From Brumicola pallidula DSM 14239 = ACAM 615 (lineage in GTDB: Bacteria > Pseudomonadota > Gammaproteobacteria > Enterobacterales > Alteromonadaceae), in NCBI RefSeq assembly GCF_000428905.1, contig NZ_AUAV01000015.1, positions 1 to 64,000 on the forward strand: a stretch of 64,000 nucleotides of DNA, read 5' to 3'. Under the pieces are notes generated by a model. The model saw only the letters and a list, made by a program, of their open reading frames with translations, searched no databases and was not told the DNA's origin. Position 1 is the first letter of the stretch; each line of letters starts with the position of its first letter. The translations under genes and the position numbers were made by a program. Shown here in pieces: positions 37,509 through 47,355 of the stretch.

Positions 37509-38360
37509 TTAAAACGCGTGGTTGTATTCGACCCAAAATGAATCGTCGTCAGCGGTGCTTGCATACAAACGGACGTTTTGTTTCTGATTCTTTTGATAGC
37601 CAAGCGAAAGTTCGGTCGTGGAAGACTCTAATTGCAGACCCCCAGTGCTGACATCATCATCCCAAGATTTACCACCGATATCAGAGGTATACGACGTGTT
37701 GGCCAAAATCCACCAGTGTTCTGAAATGGTATAGCGTGCATACACAGTCATAGTTAGCACAGTAGAGGCAATATCTACACCACTGCTTAATTCAGCGGGC
37801 GCCAATGGATTGAGGTCTTGTATGTTGTCGTCTGTCAAGACCAATCCGGCGTAAAGTATAGGCCAGACATAGAAGTTTTTTGCTACCGGGATAGTCATAA
37901 CGGGACCTGCCTGAACAACCGCAACGTCGCCGAAAAATGGGTGGTCGGCAAGTACTGCGTCAATCGACCAACCGACGCCCGTGGTCGTATTGATAGTGCC
38001 ATAACGCAAACGATAAGAGCTGTTGTCGGCTTCATCGTTAAAAGTGGCGCCAGTCGAGCCGATACCGGTAAACTGCGGATCTTTATCGCCCTCATTGAAG
38101 ACGTTTCTCATTTCAAATATAATCCCAGACTTTTGTCCATGACCAGCCGTATCTCCCGATAGCATCAACTGCCCTTTAATGTTCATGCCTTCCGAACCAT
38201 AAGAGGCACCAAGGTAAGTATATACGTCCGTGGGGTCCGACATGTCGATATTGCTTTTTTCCGAGCTGATTGCATTTTTTACTTCCTCAGCGCTTAACGA
38301 GCCAGAAGCCATTGCAGCGCCGAATGTTAGTGCCCAAATTAAAATCTGTTGGGTTTTCAT
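37509..38360 (-). CDS. Putative outer-membrane beta-barrel protein
   Basis: A 283-residue exported protein with signal peptide at 1-24 ([19 protein letters not shown]). The remainder alternates hydrophobic and polar residues in many short strands, with aromatic girdle residues ([30 protein letters not shown]), and it ends in Phe (VEYNHAF), the usual terminal residue for BAM recognition. No porin family is recognised. It overlaps the upstream epoxide-hydrolase-like gene by 4 bp, so the two form an operon; a role in taking up or sensing the hydrolase substrate is possible. Confidence 0.7.
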   Translation of the reverse strand: MKTQQILIWALTFGAAMASGSLSAEEVKNAISSEKSNIDMSDPTDVYTYLGASYGSEGMNIKGQLMLSGDTAGHGQKSGIIFEMRNVFNEGDKDPQFTGIGSTGATFNDEADNSSYRLRYGTINTTTGVGWSIDAVLADHPFFGDVAVVQAGPVMTIPVAKNFYVWPILYAGLVLTDDNIQDLNPLAPAELSSGVDIASTVLTMTVYARYTISEHWWILANTSYTSDIGGKSWDDDVSTGGLQLESSTTELSLGYQKNQKQNVRLYASTADDDSFWVEYNHAF

Positions 38361-39367
38361 TTCGTATTCTCCGATACATCCACGTTAGTTTGTGGACTTG
38401 ATAGTTGAGGTTGATTATTAGGTCTGGCTAGCAGCCACGATTTTATTGTCGTTGACACAAGCTCGGCAGCATCATGTTGAACGAAATGGCCGGCACCAGG
38501 AACGGTAACTAGTGTAAAGTCCTTGTCAATCCAATCCCAAGTGCCATTAAGCCCGTGCGCCTTAAGTGCCCAGTCATCCAATCCGTGAAACATTAAAACT
38601 GGCATTTGGAGCTTTGGTAAAGGCTTTGTCTTAGCGTGTTCCCAAGCGTCTTTGTAGGGCTTGCGCGGATAGTTTGCCTTGTAATAGTTAAGCATTGCCG
38701 TAAAGCTGGAACGGCCAAATGCTTCAACATAGTGGCGCTGAGCTACATTATCTTTTACCCAAGACGCAAGTGTCTTGGGATTCATTGGCTCGCCAAACAA
38801 TATCTTTGGGTCAGTCGGTTTGCCAGCAATAAATTGTCTTGCGTAGCTACTCGCCTCCTGCTGTGAATGGTTTTGCGCCAATTCGCGCAGAAAGCCGTTC
38901 GGGTGTGGTACATTCAAAATGACTAACTTCTCTGTCATCTGCGGCATATGAATGGCAAATTGCCAAGCAACTGAAGCGCCCCAGTCGTGACCAACAATGG
39001 TCGCCTTATCTTCACCTAAATGTCGGATCACTGCAGCGACATCGCCCAGGAGTGCAGGAAATGCGTAGTCTTCGACGAGCATAGGAGCATCACTTTTGTT
39101 GTAACCACGTTGATCAATGGCTACAACCCGATAGTCGCTCGCAAGTGCCTGCATCTGATGTCGCCATGTATACCAAAAGTCTGGAAAACCATGGATCATT
39201 AAAACCAAGGGGCCTTTGCCAAGCTCAACATAATGAATTTTTACACCGTTTGAGTCCGCGTATCCGTGTTTAACCGTTTCTAAAAAAGTAGCATCATCAC
39301 TCGCAGCATTAACGACCTGAGTCATTACCATCGCAAGCATTGCTATGGCAGTAAGTATTTTGTTCAT
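38357..39367 (-). CDS. Exported epoxide-hydrolase-like alpha/beta hydrolase
   Basis: About 336 residues from the ATG at 39367, which has GAGG nine bases upstream; a GTG eight codons earlier is less likely. The signal peptide [18 protein letters not shown] predicts periplasmic location. Fold motifs: oxyanion region [16 protein letters not shown], nucleophile elbow [12 protein letters not shown] (Asp, as in epoxide hydrolases and dehalogenases), 'DQRGYNKSD', and catalytic His in [11 protein letters not shown]. Its cap domain has the Tyr-rich segment [15 protein letters not shown]. The substrate is unknown. It is co-transcribed with the barrel protein. Confidence 0.88.
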   Translation of the reverse strand: MNKILTAIAMLAMVMTQVVNAASDDATFLETVKHGYADSNGVKIHYVELGKGPLVLMIHGFPDFWYTWRHQMQALASDYRVVAIDQRGYNKSDAPMLVEDYAFPALLGDVAAVIRHLGEDKATIVGHDWGASVAWQFAIHMPQMTEKLVILNVPHPNGFLRELAQNHSQQEASSYARQFIAGKPTDPKILFGEPMNPKTLASWVKDNVAQRHYVEAFGRSSFTAMLNYYKANYPRKPYKDAWEHAKTKPLPKLQMPVLMFHGLDDWALKAHGLNGTWDWIDKDFTLVTVPGAGHFVQHDAAELVSTTIKSWLLARPNNQPQLSSPQTNVDVSENTK

Positions 39368-39855
39368 TTCGGATTTACCTCGTGATGACACTCAATGAAC
39401 GCGAAAACTGAGCATTCATCATGTTGGTGTTTGCGCAAACTAAGATTGAAGGTTGAAGTTTGTATCGCACGCATTTGTGTCATTGCAGATTCCTTATATT
39501 GTTTGCTGTCAGAACAGATACAAATTCTATCGAAATATTTTCGAGCGCGTTATCCGGAGTGACCACAACAAGCTAAGTGTTTGCCGACAAAGAGGTTCTA
39601 ATTAAGAGCGAAGATCCCAATTCGCGTGAGTGCCGAGGAACCGATCCACACAACTGTCAATAAACACAAATACTTGTTCAAAACGTCCGACATCCTTACC
39701 GATAAGGTGACTAAACATCCTGGCACCTAGGGTTGTCCACATTCGACTAAGGGGTAAACCGAATAGTTTGGCTTGAGCATAAGACCTATAGTCAGCGGCA
39801 AGTTAGGACTTAACTGTAAACCAATACACAAAATCGACAGAGGGAGCAAAAAATT
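39368..39855. other. Divergent intergenic region
   Basis: About 490 bp between the minus-strand hydrolase operon and the plus-strand membrane-protein pair, so it should hold both promoters. No gene, repeat or regulator site was identified. Confidence 0.4.
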
Positions 39856-40791
39856 ATGGGGTATCTATACAACATGCCAAGTTCTGAAGGGTGGGCTATC
39901 GGTCTTGCTGTTCTCTTTACGCTAATGGCATTCAATGAATTCTCTCGCAGCACAAAGTGGGGTGGACTCGCAATATTTTTGGTATTACCTATTTTTCTGA
40001 CTATCTTTGTTTGGCCAACCACCGCAGCTCCCGGCAATGAATACGGAACTGGAAACTGGTTTAATTGGGTCAAAACCTACTCAGCCCTTGCCGGTGTGCT
40101 TGGTTTTATGGCAATTCGATTTATTCCCGGATTGGTCAAAAATAAATGGGCGCTGGCATTCCCAGCGGCCATTTTAGCTATTAATATTTTTGAAGCTTGC
40201 TTTCGTGATTTTCAAGTATATTCGTACGGTGCATGGGACGGTGAGGTGATCAATCATCTCTGGTTGATGTCAGGATCTTGGAATATCATGAATGGTATCG
40301 CCGGCCTATTAAATATCATCGCTATTTGCGGCTGGGCAGGTATTGTCATTTCCAAAGACAAATCAAAAGATATGATCTGGCCTGACATGATCTGGCCTTG
40401 GATCATTGCCTATGATTTATGGAATTTTGCTTACACTTACAACTGTATCCCCGATCACTCCTTCTATGCAGGTTTTGTGCTGCTATTCGCTTGTACCATC
40501 CCCGCGTTCTTAATTAAAAAAGGCGCTTGGCTGCAACACCGCGCATCGACATTGGCTTTATGGATAATGTTTATTATGACAATCCCGACCTTCGCTAGTC
40601 ACATTGCTCCGGTGCCAACTACTCATAATCCCAACGCTTTTTTCATTGTTAGTTTAGTTGCGCTGTTAGCCAACATTGCCCTGGTAGCTTATCAATTCAA
40701 CAAAATTCGCAAACATAAATTCAATCCATTGAAAGATGAAATCTATAAAGAAACCAAAGCATACCAGAATGCTATTGCCGAGAACGTTTAG
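39856..40791 (+). CDS. Multi-spanning membrane protein of unknown function (DUF5692-like), copy 1
   Basis: A 311-residue integral membrane protein with about 8-9 hydrophobic segments and a short charged C-terminal tail. Conserved-looking polar motifs inside the membrane are EACFRDFQVYSYG, SGSWNIMNGIAG and WIIAYDLWNFAYTYNCIPDH. The related protein encoded next has the corresponding EATFKD and MWNFLYTTWN. A local duplication, DMIWPDMIWPW, is seen near residue 178. AGGGAG lies about ten bases before the ATG. I recall this layout as DUF5692, from memory only. No transport or enzyme motif is known to me. Confidence 0.75.
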   Translation: MGYLYNMPSSEGWAIGLAVLFTLMAFNEFSRSTKWGGLAIFLVLPIFLTIFVWPTTAAPGNEYGTGNWFNWVKTYSALAGVLGFMAIRFIPGLVKNKWALAFPAAILAINIFEACFRDFQVYSYGAWDGEVINHLWLMSGSWNIMNGIAGLLNIIAICGWAGIVISKDKSKDMIWPDMIWPWIIAYDLWNFAYTYNCIPDHSFYAGFVLLFACTIPAFLIKKGAWLQHRASTLALWIMFIMTIPTFASHIAPVPTTHNPNAFFIVSLVALLANIALVAYQFNKIRKHKFNPLKDEIYKETKAYQNAIAENV

Positions 40792-40906
40792 TCGGCAATA
40801 GACAAATGCTTAATTCCAAGCTTACTAGCAGTATCCGAAAAAAGTAATTATTGAGTCACAACACTGCCCTGGGTTTAACAGACTAAGTGAAATAATGGAG
40901 CATAAT

Positions 40907-41815
40907 ATGGATATTCCAATTTGGACATACGTGGCATCAATGACCGGCTATACCGTCTTTTTGGTGCTGATGGTTGCATTTATGTGCAAACATTTAAAAT
41001 TAACTATGATCTGGTGGTTCTTGGTTTTACTGACCATTCCATTTTGGTCAGAAAATTTACATGGTTGGTTTCGGTGGTCAAAAACCTTGAGTATGCTGGT
41101 ACCAGTAGCGTTAGTCATTGGTGGCACACACCTTTCTTGGTACTACAAAGAAAATAAAAGCCGAGTTGCTATTTTTTTCAGGGGCAACTGGCCGCTTTAC
41201 ATTTTTTGGTTTTTCCTTTCTCTAAATATCTTGGAAGCAACATTTAAAGATTTGACCACAGGTAACTATTTCAACTTCGCTGCTGGCTTACTGCTCGCAA
41301 TGACAATTCCATTTCCTCGCTACAAAAAAAGTAAACGTTTTTTCTGGGCGGTAGGAATAAAAGAAAAAAACCCTTGTTTTCTCTTCTTTTCAACAGCCAT
41401 GTGGAACTTCCTGTACACAACATGGAACATGGCGTTTGTTTACGGCGAACATCCAAGTTATTTTGCAAGCTCATGCTGCATTTTAATTGCCGCAGAGCTT
41501 TATCCTTTAATTAAAGGACGACCCGAGCTCTACATTATTGCCCGTGTTTACACCTTATGTTTTCATCTTTTTTTGCGCGCCAACGGCGATATATTCACTC
41601 CAGTTATGGATTCAAGCAGTTGGGCAAACGAAACCGTTTTACAAAACTGGGGGATCTTCAACCTATGCTTACACCTACCATTCGCTGTCTGGTTCTTCTG
41701 GAAAATGCGAAAGAATGGAGAGCCGCCTTCAGGTAAACACCTACCTCCTTTAATTTCGGATTATCAAGAAGTTAAAGATGCAGATAAATTGGCGTTAGCC
41801 AACATGAAAATGTAA
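40907..41815 (+). CDS. Multi-spanning membrane protein of unknown function (DUF5692-like), copy 2
   Basis: A 302-residue integral membrane protein. The ATG at 40907 is chosen because GGAG lies six bases upstream; another ATG four codons earlier has no such site. Shared landmarks with the preceding gene include WFRWSKTLS (versus WFNWVKTYS), NILEATFKD (versus NIFEACFRD) and 'AMWNFLYTTWNMAF' (versus 'YDLWNFAYTYNC'), in the same order, so the two are diverged paralogues from a tandem duplication, or subunits of one complex. The order of motifs and lengths supports the same topology. The function is unknown. Confidence 0.75.
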   Translation: MDIPIWTYVASMTGYTVFLVLMVAFMCKHLKLTMIWWFLVLLTIPFWSENLHGWFRWSKTLSMLVPVALVIGGTHLSWYYKENKSRVAIFFRGNWPLYIFWFFLSLNILEATFKDLTTGNYFNFAAGLLLAMTIPFPRYKKSKRFFWAVGIKEKNPCFLFFSTAMWNFLYTTWNMAFVYGEHPSYFASSCCILIAAELYPLIKGRPELYIIARVYTLCFHLFLRANGDIFTPVMDSSSWANETVLQNWGIFNLCLHLPFAVWFFWKMRKNGEPPSGKHLPPLISDYQEVKDADKLALANMKM

Positions 41816-41939
41816 ATCACAGCACTGATCTTCACCTAAATATGTGGACATTTTTTACTTAGAAACCGAAGTAAGGTAAAAAGTGGTATTCAGTTTTAAA
41901 CTTTAATACGATAAGCAGTTGTCGTCTTTGCAAAATCAA

Positions 41940-41976
41940 ATATATGAAGCCATAACCACCTTATGACTTCATATAT
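41940..41976. terminator. Bidirectional hairpin between membrane protein and abgT-like genes
   Basis: ATATATGAAG plus CATAA (41940-41955) pairs with TTATG plus CTTCATATAT (41961-41976), with one mismatch and a 5-nt loop. It lies between convergent genes, 6 bp beyond the transporter stop, a typical place for a shared terminator, though T tracts are poor. Confidence 0.6.
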
Positions 41977-41981
41977 AGCGG

Positions 41982-43520
41982 TTATCCTGCAGGGTAAACA
42001 TAACTAGATTGAATACCTAATGGAATACCTAATGCCCAGTATATTAGCAAGAAAATAGTCCAAGCGATGAGTATGGTAATACTAAATGGCAACATTAATG
42101 AGAGTAAGGTACCAATACCGGTTGATTTTACATAACGTTGGCAGTACACCACTACCAATGGAAAGTAAGGCATAAGCGGGGTAATAATATTCGAAGATGA
42201 ATCGCCTAAACGATAGGCTGCTTGAGTTAAGTCAGGCGAAATTCCTAATTGCATTAACATGGGTACAAAAATCGGCCCTAACAATGCCCATTTGGCAGAT
42301 GATGAACCAACGAATAAATTCACAAAAGCAGTTAATAATATAATACCTACAATGGTTATCATTGGTGGTAACGCCATTCCTTTAAGAAACTCAGCGCCAT
42401 TGATCGCCATCAACGCACCCAAGTTTGACTTACCAAAAGCATCAATAAATAACGCGCAGAAAAAAGCCATAACGATATAATAACTCATTCCTTGCATTGC
42501 TTTGGTCATGCTATCAATCATATCTTTGGTCGAAGTGTAGGTACCGGACATAAAGCCATACACCACACCAGGTAATAAGAACAGCAGGAAAATTAACGGC
42601 ACAATTGATTGCATAATGGGTGCTGAAAAGGTTGTCAGCTGGCCATCAACGTCGCGCATTGGCGATGTCTCTGGTATAAGCACCAGAACTAATGTAATGA
42701 TGCCAAGTAACATAACCAAGCTTGCTACGCGAAGCGCTTTAGTTTGTTTAACAGATAGTTCATCAAATCGAGGAATTTCGTTAGGATCGCCATCCACTTC
42801 TACATTTTGTAAACGTGGCTCAACAACCTTATCTGTTATATACCAACCGATACCGACAATTAGCAGTGTTGATGCAGAATTAAAAAACCAATTGTTTAAT
42901 GGATTTATTTGAATGTCTGGATCGATGATTTGCGCAGCCGCTTGGGTAAATGATTGTAGCAAGGGGTCTATTGCTGATGGGATAAAGTTAGCACAAAAAC
43001 CACCACTCACACCGGCGAATGCAGCTGCAATACCGGCAAGCGGATGTCTGCCCATGGCATAAAAGATGACGCCAGCTAATGGGATCACCAGCACATAACC
43101 CGCGTCTGTGGCTGTGTGACTGACAATAGCGATCAGCACAACCATCGGCGTTAGGAGTGTTTTAGGGGTTGAATCTAGCATGCGTTTTAAGCCTGCGCTG
43201 ATAAAGCCACTGTGCTCTGCAACGCCAACACCCAGCATAGCAACAAGTACCACACCCAATGGTGCAAAACCCGTAAAGATGCTAACCATACGACTTAAAA
43301 AATCAGCTATCGCCGCACCCGTTAATAAGTTTTTCACTTCAATTGCTTCACCCGTGCGCGGGTCTAAAGCATCGAAGGTCATTTGAGAAAATATGGCCGA
43401 ACATACCCAAATAACCACTAAACAAATAAAGAAAATGATAGCTGGGTCCGGTAACTTATTACCTACTCGCTCAACTTTATCAAGTGCGCGGGTAACCCAA
43501 CTAGAGGATACTTGTTGCAT
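41982..43520 (-). CDS. AbgT-family transporter
   Basis: About 512 residues from the ATG at 43520, which has GGAG six bases upstream. About 10-12 membrane helices. Family motifs: ARGETIEV-like 'DPRTGEAIEVKNLL', 'FTGFAPLGVVLVAMLGVGVAEHSG' (in part), SHTATDAGYVLVIPLAGVIF, 'GGFCANFIPSAIDPLL', 'FVGSSSAKWALLGPIFVPML' and 'RLGDSSSNIITPLMPYFP'. Members import p-aminobenzoyl-glutamate or export sulfonamides using the proton gradient; the sequence does not tell which. It is monocistronic. Confidence 0.94.
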   Translation of the reverse strand: MQQVSSSWVTRALDKVERVGNKLPDPAIIFFICLVVIWVCSAIFSQMTFDALDPRTGEAIEVKNLLTGAAIADFLSRMVSIFTGFAPLGVVLVAMLGVGVAEHSGFISAGLKRMLDSTPKTLLTPMVVLIAIVSHTATDAGYVLVIPLAGVIFYAMGRHPLAGIAAAFAGVSGGFCANFIPSAIDPLLQSFTQAAAQIIDPDIQINPLNNWFFNSASTLLIVGIGWYITDKVVEPRLQNVEVDGDPNEIPRFDELSVKQTKALRVASLVMLLGIITLVLVLIPETSPMRDVDGQLTTFSAPIMQSIVPLIFLLFLLPGVVYGFMSGTYTSTKDMIDSMTKAMQGMSYYIVMAFFCALFIDAFGKSNLGALMAINGAEFLKGMALPPMITIVGIILLTAFVNLFVGSSSAKWALLGPIFVPMLMQLGISPDLTQAAYRLGDSSSNIITPLMPYFPLVVVYCQRYVKSTGIGTLLSLMLPFSITILIAWTIFLLIYWALGIPLGIQSSYVYPAG

Positions 43521-44128
43521 AGGTGTCTCCATTATTATTGTATTATGGTAGTGTCCAATCAGCTACCAAGTTAGCCTACTATCAAATTTATGCGCGCAGT
43601 TTTATACGCACATCACATAATTTCCGCCAGTTATTTATGTTTTCGGCGATTTAAGTCATCTGAGGTTTACTCGGATACGCAACCGTTTATCAGTTGGCAT
43701 TCCGAAGTCCTCTTATTTTATTAGGTAACAAAGTGGTCGCCTTTGCCAAACCTCGACTATTGCGGGCAGTCTCACAGGCCTAGCAAGCGCAGTCAGCAGT
43801 ACGGCGTATTCAGCGCAATAGCCACTGTGCTGGGTGGCCACAACTGAGGCTATATTTTTGCATTGGCGCCGCATGAAAAAGTAGAAGACAGTATTTTATA
43901 CATAATTATCTTGAAGTGCTTCATGTAGATTCGATCCTTGAATTTTCAAATTTAACTAATTAATAAGTATACTAAACGTTTTTTAATTGTTTTTTAATTG
44001 TTTTTTTAATTCCTGAAACTAAGCAACCATTTATTCAACTTGATTATCGGTTGTAATCCGAGCTAGGATATCCGCACGGTGCAGCATGTCTGTTGAACGC
44101 CGTGTCAAAAATCAATATAAGGATATAA
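43521..44128. other. Intergenic region with a T-rich short repeat
   Basis: About 600 bp between divergent genes. At about 43978-44011 the 11-bp unit GTTTTTTAATT occurs three times with small variation. The stretch 43740-43880 is more GC-rich and looks like decayed coding sequence, but I could not name a parent gene. Confidence 0.4.
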
Positions 44129-44629
44129 ATGATGAAAAAAATATTACTCGCTTTAACCCTAGTTTTCGCATTCACAGTGAGCGCGCAAGAGAGTAAAGGG
44201 TCAGATAACCTCGATGAGTTATTCGAACTAATGAACATGGACTCGATGGTCGAAACCATGTACGACCAAATGCAAAGTATTTACATTGAAGTTGAAAAAG
44301 ATGTCGATATTTCATCCGAAGAGTTAGCTATTAATCAGAAGTATCGAGAGCAAATGACCAATATCATGAAAAAAGAAATGAGTTGGCAGGCGATGAAAGT
44401 CGATTTAAAACAAATTTATCTGCAAAATTTTACCGAAAATGAAATAGCTGACATGATCATTTTCTATAAGTCATCTACCGGGCAATCGGTATTGCGAACA
44501 ATGCCAGTTGTTATGCAGGAATCGATGAAGCTTGGCCAAGCAATGGCGCAAAAAACGCTCCCAAAATTACAAGCACTCGCTGAGCGCGAACAGCAAGAAC
44601 GTCAGGAATTACGAGATAATAGTAACTAA
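44129..44629 (+). CDS. DUF2059 domain periplasmic protein
   Basis: A 166-residue exported protein. The signal peptide is at 1-19 (KKILLALTLVFAFTVSAQ). The mature part is helical, and residues 85-140 match the DUF2059 pattern: 'LKQIYLQNFTENEIADMIIFY' (in part), then KSSTGQSVLRTMPVVMQES. The C-terminal tail is charged. The function of the family is unknown. It converges with the Rho-like gene, with a 63-bp gap. AAGGA is present upstream of the start. Confidence 0.88.
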   Translation: MMKKILLALTLVFAFTVSAQESKGSDNLDELFELMNMDSMVETMYDQMQSIYIEVEKDVDISSEELAINQKYREQMTNIMKKEMSWQAMKVDLKQIYLQNFTENEIADMIIFYKSSTGQSVLRTMPVVMQESMKLGQAMAQKTLPKLQALAEREQQERQELRDNSN

Positions 44630-44692
44630 TCAAAAAGGATTTATATAAACTACTCGTCATTAGCTTGCCTGATGGCGTTTAGTTATAAAAAT

Positions 44693-45667
44693 TCACTCCT
44701 TAATTAACTCTTCAGGTTTAAGAAACCGATTTAGAAGCCCTTCATTTGTTGGGTGCTTTTCCAATAGCTCAACCATTTTCTTTGCGCTGTCTATTGGTTT
44801 AAGATTACTAAGTCCTCTGCGCAACAGTCTTATGTTTTCAACGTCTTTGGGATTAAGAAGAAGCTCTTCGCGGCGCGTGCTGCTTTTGGCAACATCCAGC
44901 GCAGGGAAAATACGCTGATTGGCAATCTCTTGTGATAACACGATTTCCATATTACCCGTGCCTTTAAATTCCTCAAATATGACCTGGTCCATTCGGCTGC
45001 CGGTATCCACCAGTATAGTCGCCAAAATGGTAAGCGACCCGCCATTCTCAATCTTTCTAGCTGCGCCAAACAGTTTTCGTGGAATTTCCATCGCCCTAGC
45101 GTCAAGCCCGCCTGACATTGTGCGACCGCTGCTTTTTCGCTCTGCATTGTGCACTCGCGTCAGCCTAGTGAGAGAATCAATGAGGATCATAACATCATGA
45201 CCCTCGCCTGCTTCCTTACGGGCTTTTTGAAGCAGGTTATTAGCAATCCGCACATGATGGTCGTAGGTTTCATCAGTAGATGAGGCGTGAACTTCAGCCG
45301 GAACGCTGCGCTTAAAATCAGTTACTTCTTCCGGTCGTTCATCGACTAGTAACGCGTAAAGTTTTATCTCAGGATAAGCCGTCCCAACTGCCTGACAAAT
45401 GTGTTTTAACAAGGTGGTTTTGCCACAACCGGGAGGAGCAACAATCAACCCACGCTGGCCCATTCCTATTGGTGTGATTAAATCCATTGCTCGCATACTA
45501 AGTTCCTGAGAACCTAATTCCATCCGAATACACTGGGAGGGATTTACTGCTACGCCGTTTAAGAAACGCTTTTGTGGGTCACCATGAGTTACATCCTTGG
45601 CCTCCCCGTCTGCTTGTTGAGAGTCATTCTTCTTTTTCAGATTCAAAGATAATATTTTTCTTGTCAT
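44693..45667 (-). CDS. Rho-like ATPase lacking the RNA-binding N-terminal domain
   Basis: About 324 residues from the ATG at 45667 (a TTG/ATG upstream adds 22 basic residues). Normal Rho is about 419 residues. The RecA-like motor is complete: VAPPGCGKTTLLKHICQAV (P-loop), LLVDERPEEVTDFKRSV, 'MILIDSLTRLTRVHN', the Q-loop region 'SSGRTMSGGLDARAME', 'GTGNMEIVLSQEIANQRIFP' and the C-terminal Arg residues. The cold-shock-like primary RNA-binding domain is missing, replaced by a short Lys/Asp-rich N-terminus. The upstream DNA (45668-45880) does not encode the missing domain, so this is not a simple frameshift. It is probably a paralogue of the main rho gene, with an unknown role. Confidence 0.88.
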   Translation of the reverse strand: MTRKILSLNLKKKNDSQQADGEAKDVTHGDPQKRFLNGVAVNPSQCIRMELGSQELSMRAMDLITPIGMGQRGLIVAPPGCGKTTLLKHICQAVGTAYPEIKLYALLVDERPEEVTDFKRSVPAEVHASSTDETYDHHVRIANNLLQKARKEAGEGHDVMILIDSLTRLTRVHNAERKSSGRTMSGGLDARAMEIPRKLFGAARKIENGGSLTILATILVDTGSRMDQVIFEEFKGTGNMEIVLSQEIANQRIFPALDVAKSSTRREELLLNPKDVENIRLLRRGLSNLKPIDSAKKMVELLEKHPTNEGLLNRFLKPEELIKE

Positions 45668-45880
45668 GATATCGCTTTTTAGGTCTAGAGGATTAATTGG
45701 TTGACACTTTTTACGTAGTCTCACGCTTAGCATATATTACACATGCACATTAGGCACATGTCAGTTGTGTGGTTTTAGCACTGAAGTGAGTCAATACAGC
45801 ACAGATAAAGAGTCCGCGAGGACGTTCGTAAATAGGTTGTTACTAGCAATTAACGTTTTACGCTGTTATCGGCTAGGTAT

Positions 45881-46282
45881 TTATTGAGTGGCAGTTGAGT
45901 CAATTACTACCGGCATCAATACTGCAGATTCGTGAGAATAAATTATTTTCCAAGAAGAGTCCATTTTTCTAAAAACTAATGTTGCAGCAAAAGGATCTAT
46001 TGTCAGTTGTTGCTGACATTTTAAAGTAGTAAGTGCCGAGCCGCCATACGTTAAGATAACCGTGTTTCTATAAACAAATGTAAACATTACTACATCGTGA
46101 GTATATGTTTGACTCTCTAATACGTCAAAATAATACGTCAAAATATTCTTCATTCATCTTTTATAGTTTCTTTATCTTGGTCAGTTGATACATCGCTTTT
46201 ACTTGCAGTGCATGACACGAGTAAAAAAGACATAAGAGTAAAGAGGATCAGGAGTAAAAAGAGTCAGAATTAATTTTTCATG
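45881..46282 (-). pseudogene. Broken lipoprotein with NTF2/SnoaL-like domain
   Basis: The 3' frame (45881-46153) translates to a partial SnoaL/NTF2-type fold (GGSALTTLKCQQQLTIDPFA, 'ATLVFRKMDSSWKIIYSHES'). Upstream, in another frame, 46155-46255 reads as a lipoprotein signal end: LLILFTLMSFLLVSC, then TASKSDVSTDQDKET. An ATG with KN-stop lies just before it. The parts of one lipoprotein gene are thus in different frames with stops between, and the middle is shortened. I infer decay of a secreted SnoaL-like protein. Confidence 0.55.
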
Positions 46283-46610
46283 ATTTTTCTATAGCTCAAG
46301 GGTATAAAGATAAAAGGAAGCAAGAGAATAAAGCTACATTATAATTATTCAACAAGCCATTATTAATTAAAGTGTTCGCTCTTGCAGTCTTAAGTCGTTG
46401 GTAAAATTAAGCAAATAAATGTCTGTTGTTAGCCCGCAAATGAGGCTTATGCTTATATTGCCTTAGAAAAAGCTGAAAAACAATTAAGTGACAACCTGAC
46501 GATGTATAAAACTGTCTGCGGCGGATTATTAACAAACGAGAAATTGATAAAATAAACGAAAGCAATTTTGATTCCAGCTTGTTGGATTTAGTGTGCTGGG
46601 GAATTCTGGA
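46283..46610. other. Region with an unassigned coding fragment
   Basis: The plus strand at 46433-46555 translates as PANEAYAYIALEKAEKQLSD then NLTMYKTVCGGLLTNEKLIK-stop, protein-like in composition but with no start or partner. It could be the 3' end of a lost gene. The rest of the stretch shows nothing. Confidence 0.3.
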
Positions 46611-47093
46611 TTATTTTGCGATAATCCCACATTTGTTGCAATATGCCCCAGCGGAAAACCCCGTTACAATGACATTTTCTAAATTTAAATTATAGTCACC
46701 ATTATTGGCATCCAGATAGTTTAACGCGTTGGTTAAATCGGCAGTTGCTATCGCAATGCCTTGTTTTAATCGATAGTTTATATTGACTACGTTTAGGCCT
46801 TTTTTGAGATACGGCTCGATGTAGCGTTCTTCCTCGCTTTTGTCACTAAAATAGTAACCTCCACCGTGCAGGAAAATAATGGTGTAATTATGCTTGCCGA
46901 AAGATTTTGCGTCTTTCGAAAGATAAATGTCCATTTTTTGCAGGCTGTCTGCTGCGTATGAAGGGTCTTTAATTACGCTGTAATCAATTGTGATTTGTTC
47001 AGCTGATTTGCTTTCAATTGAGCTTATATTTTTTGAGCATGATGCCAAAAAGAGTGAACAAATGATGCTTACGTATACTACTGAGTTTTTCAT
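46611..47093 (-). pseudogene. Truncated alpha/beta hydrolase lipoprotein
   Basis: 160 codons. The lipoprotein signal (SIICSLFLASC, Cys19) and the N-terminal half of an esterase/carboxylesterase fold are present: FLHGGGYYFSDKSEEERY (oxyanion HGGG) and VTGFSAGAYC, the nucleophile elbow with Ser. The frame then runs only seven codons further and stops, so the Asp and His of the triad and half of the fold are lost. The neighbouring region has other broken genes, so a deletion is likely. It is probably not a functional enzyme. Confidence 0.7.
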
Positions 47094-47288
47094 AATGATC
47101 CGCTAACGTACGTTAGACACTGAGATTACTTGAGGTGAAATACGGTATACCAAATGCTGACTAAGCCCTATCTATATTTATTCATACTGTTAGTAAGGTA
47201 GTAACAAGATAAATAACATCGCTAGCGCCTATTTATCGGGGGTGCAATACGATTAGGACTAAAAATTATAGATATTTGAAATAAATTA

Positions 47289-47330
47289 TTGACTAATTTT
47301 CACCCAGACATATACTGTACATATAAACAT
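47289..47330 (+). promoter_or_regulatory. Sigma-70 promoter overlapped by a LexA-like box
   Basis: TTGACT (47289-47294) and TATACT (47311-47316) are spaced 16 bp. Overlapping the -10 is TACTGT-N8-ACAT (47313-47330), close to the gammaproteobacterial LexA box TACTGTATATATATACAGTA: one half perfect, the other with ACAT for ACAG. Position over the -10 is classic for repression. Confidence 0.55.
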
Positions 47331-47355
47331 GTATAATCATATTGAGGTGATACAA

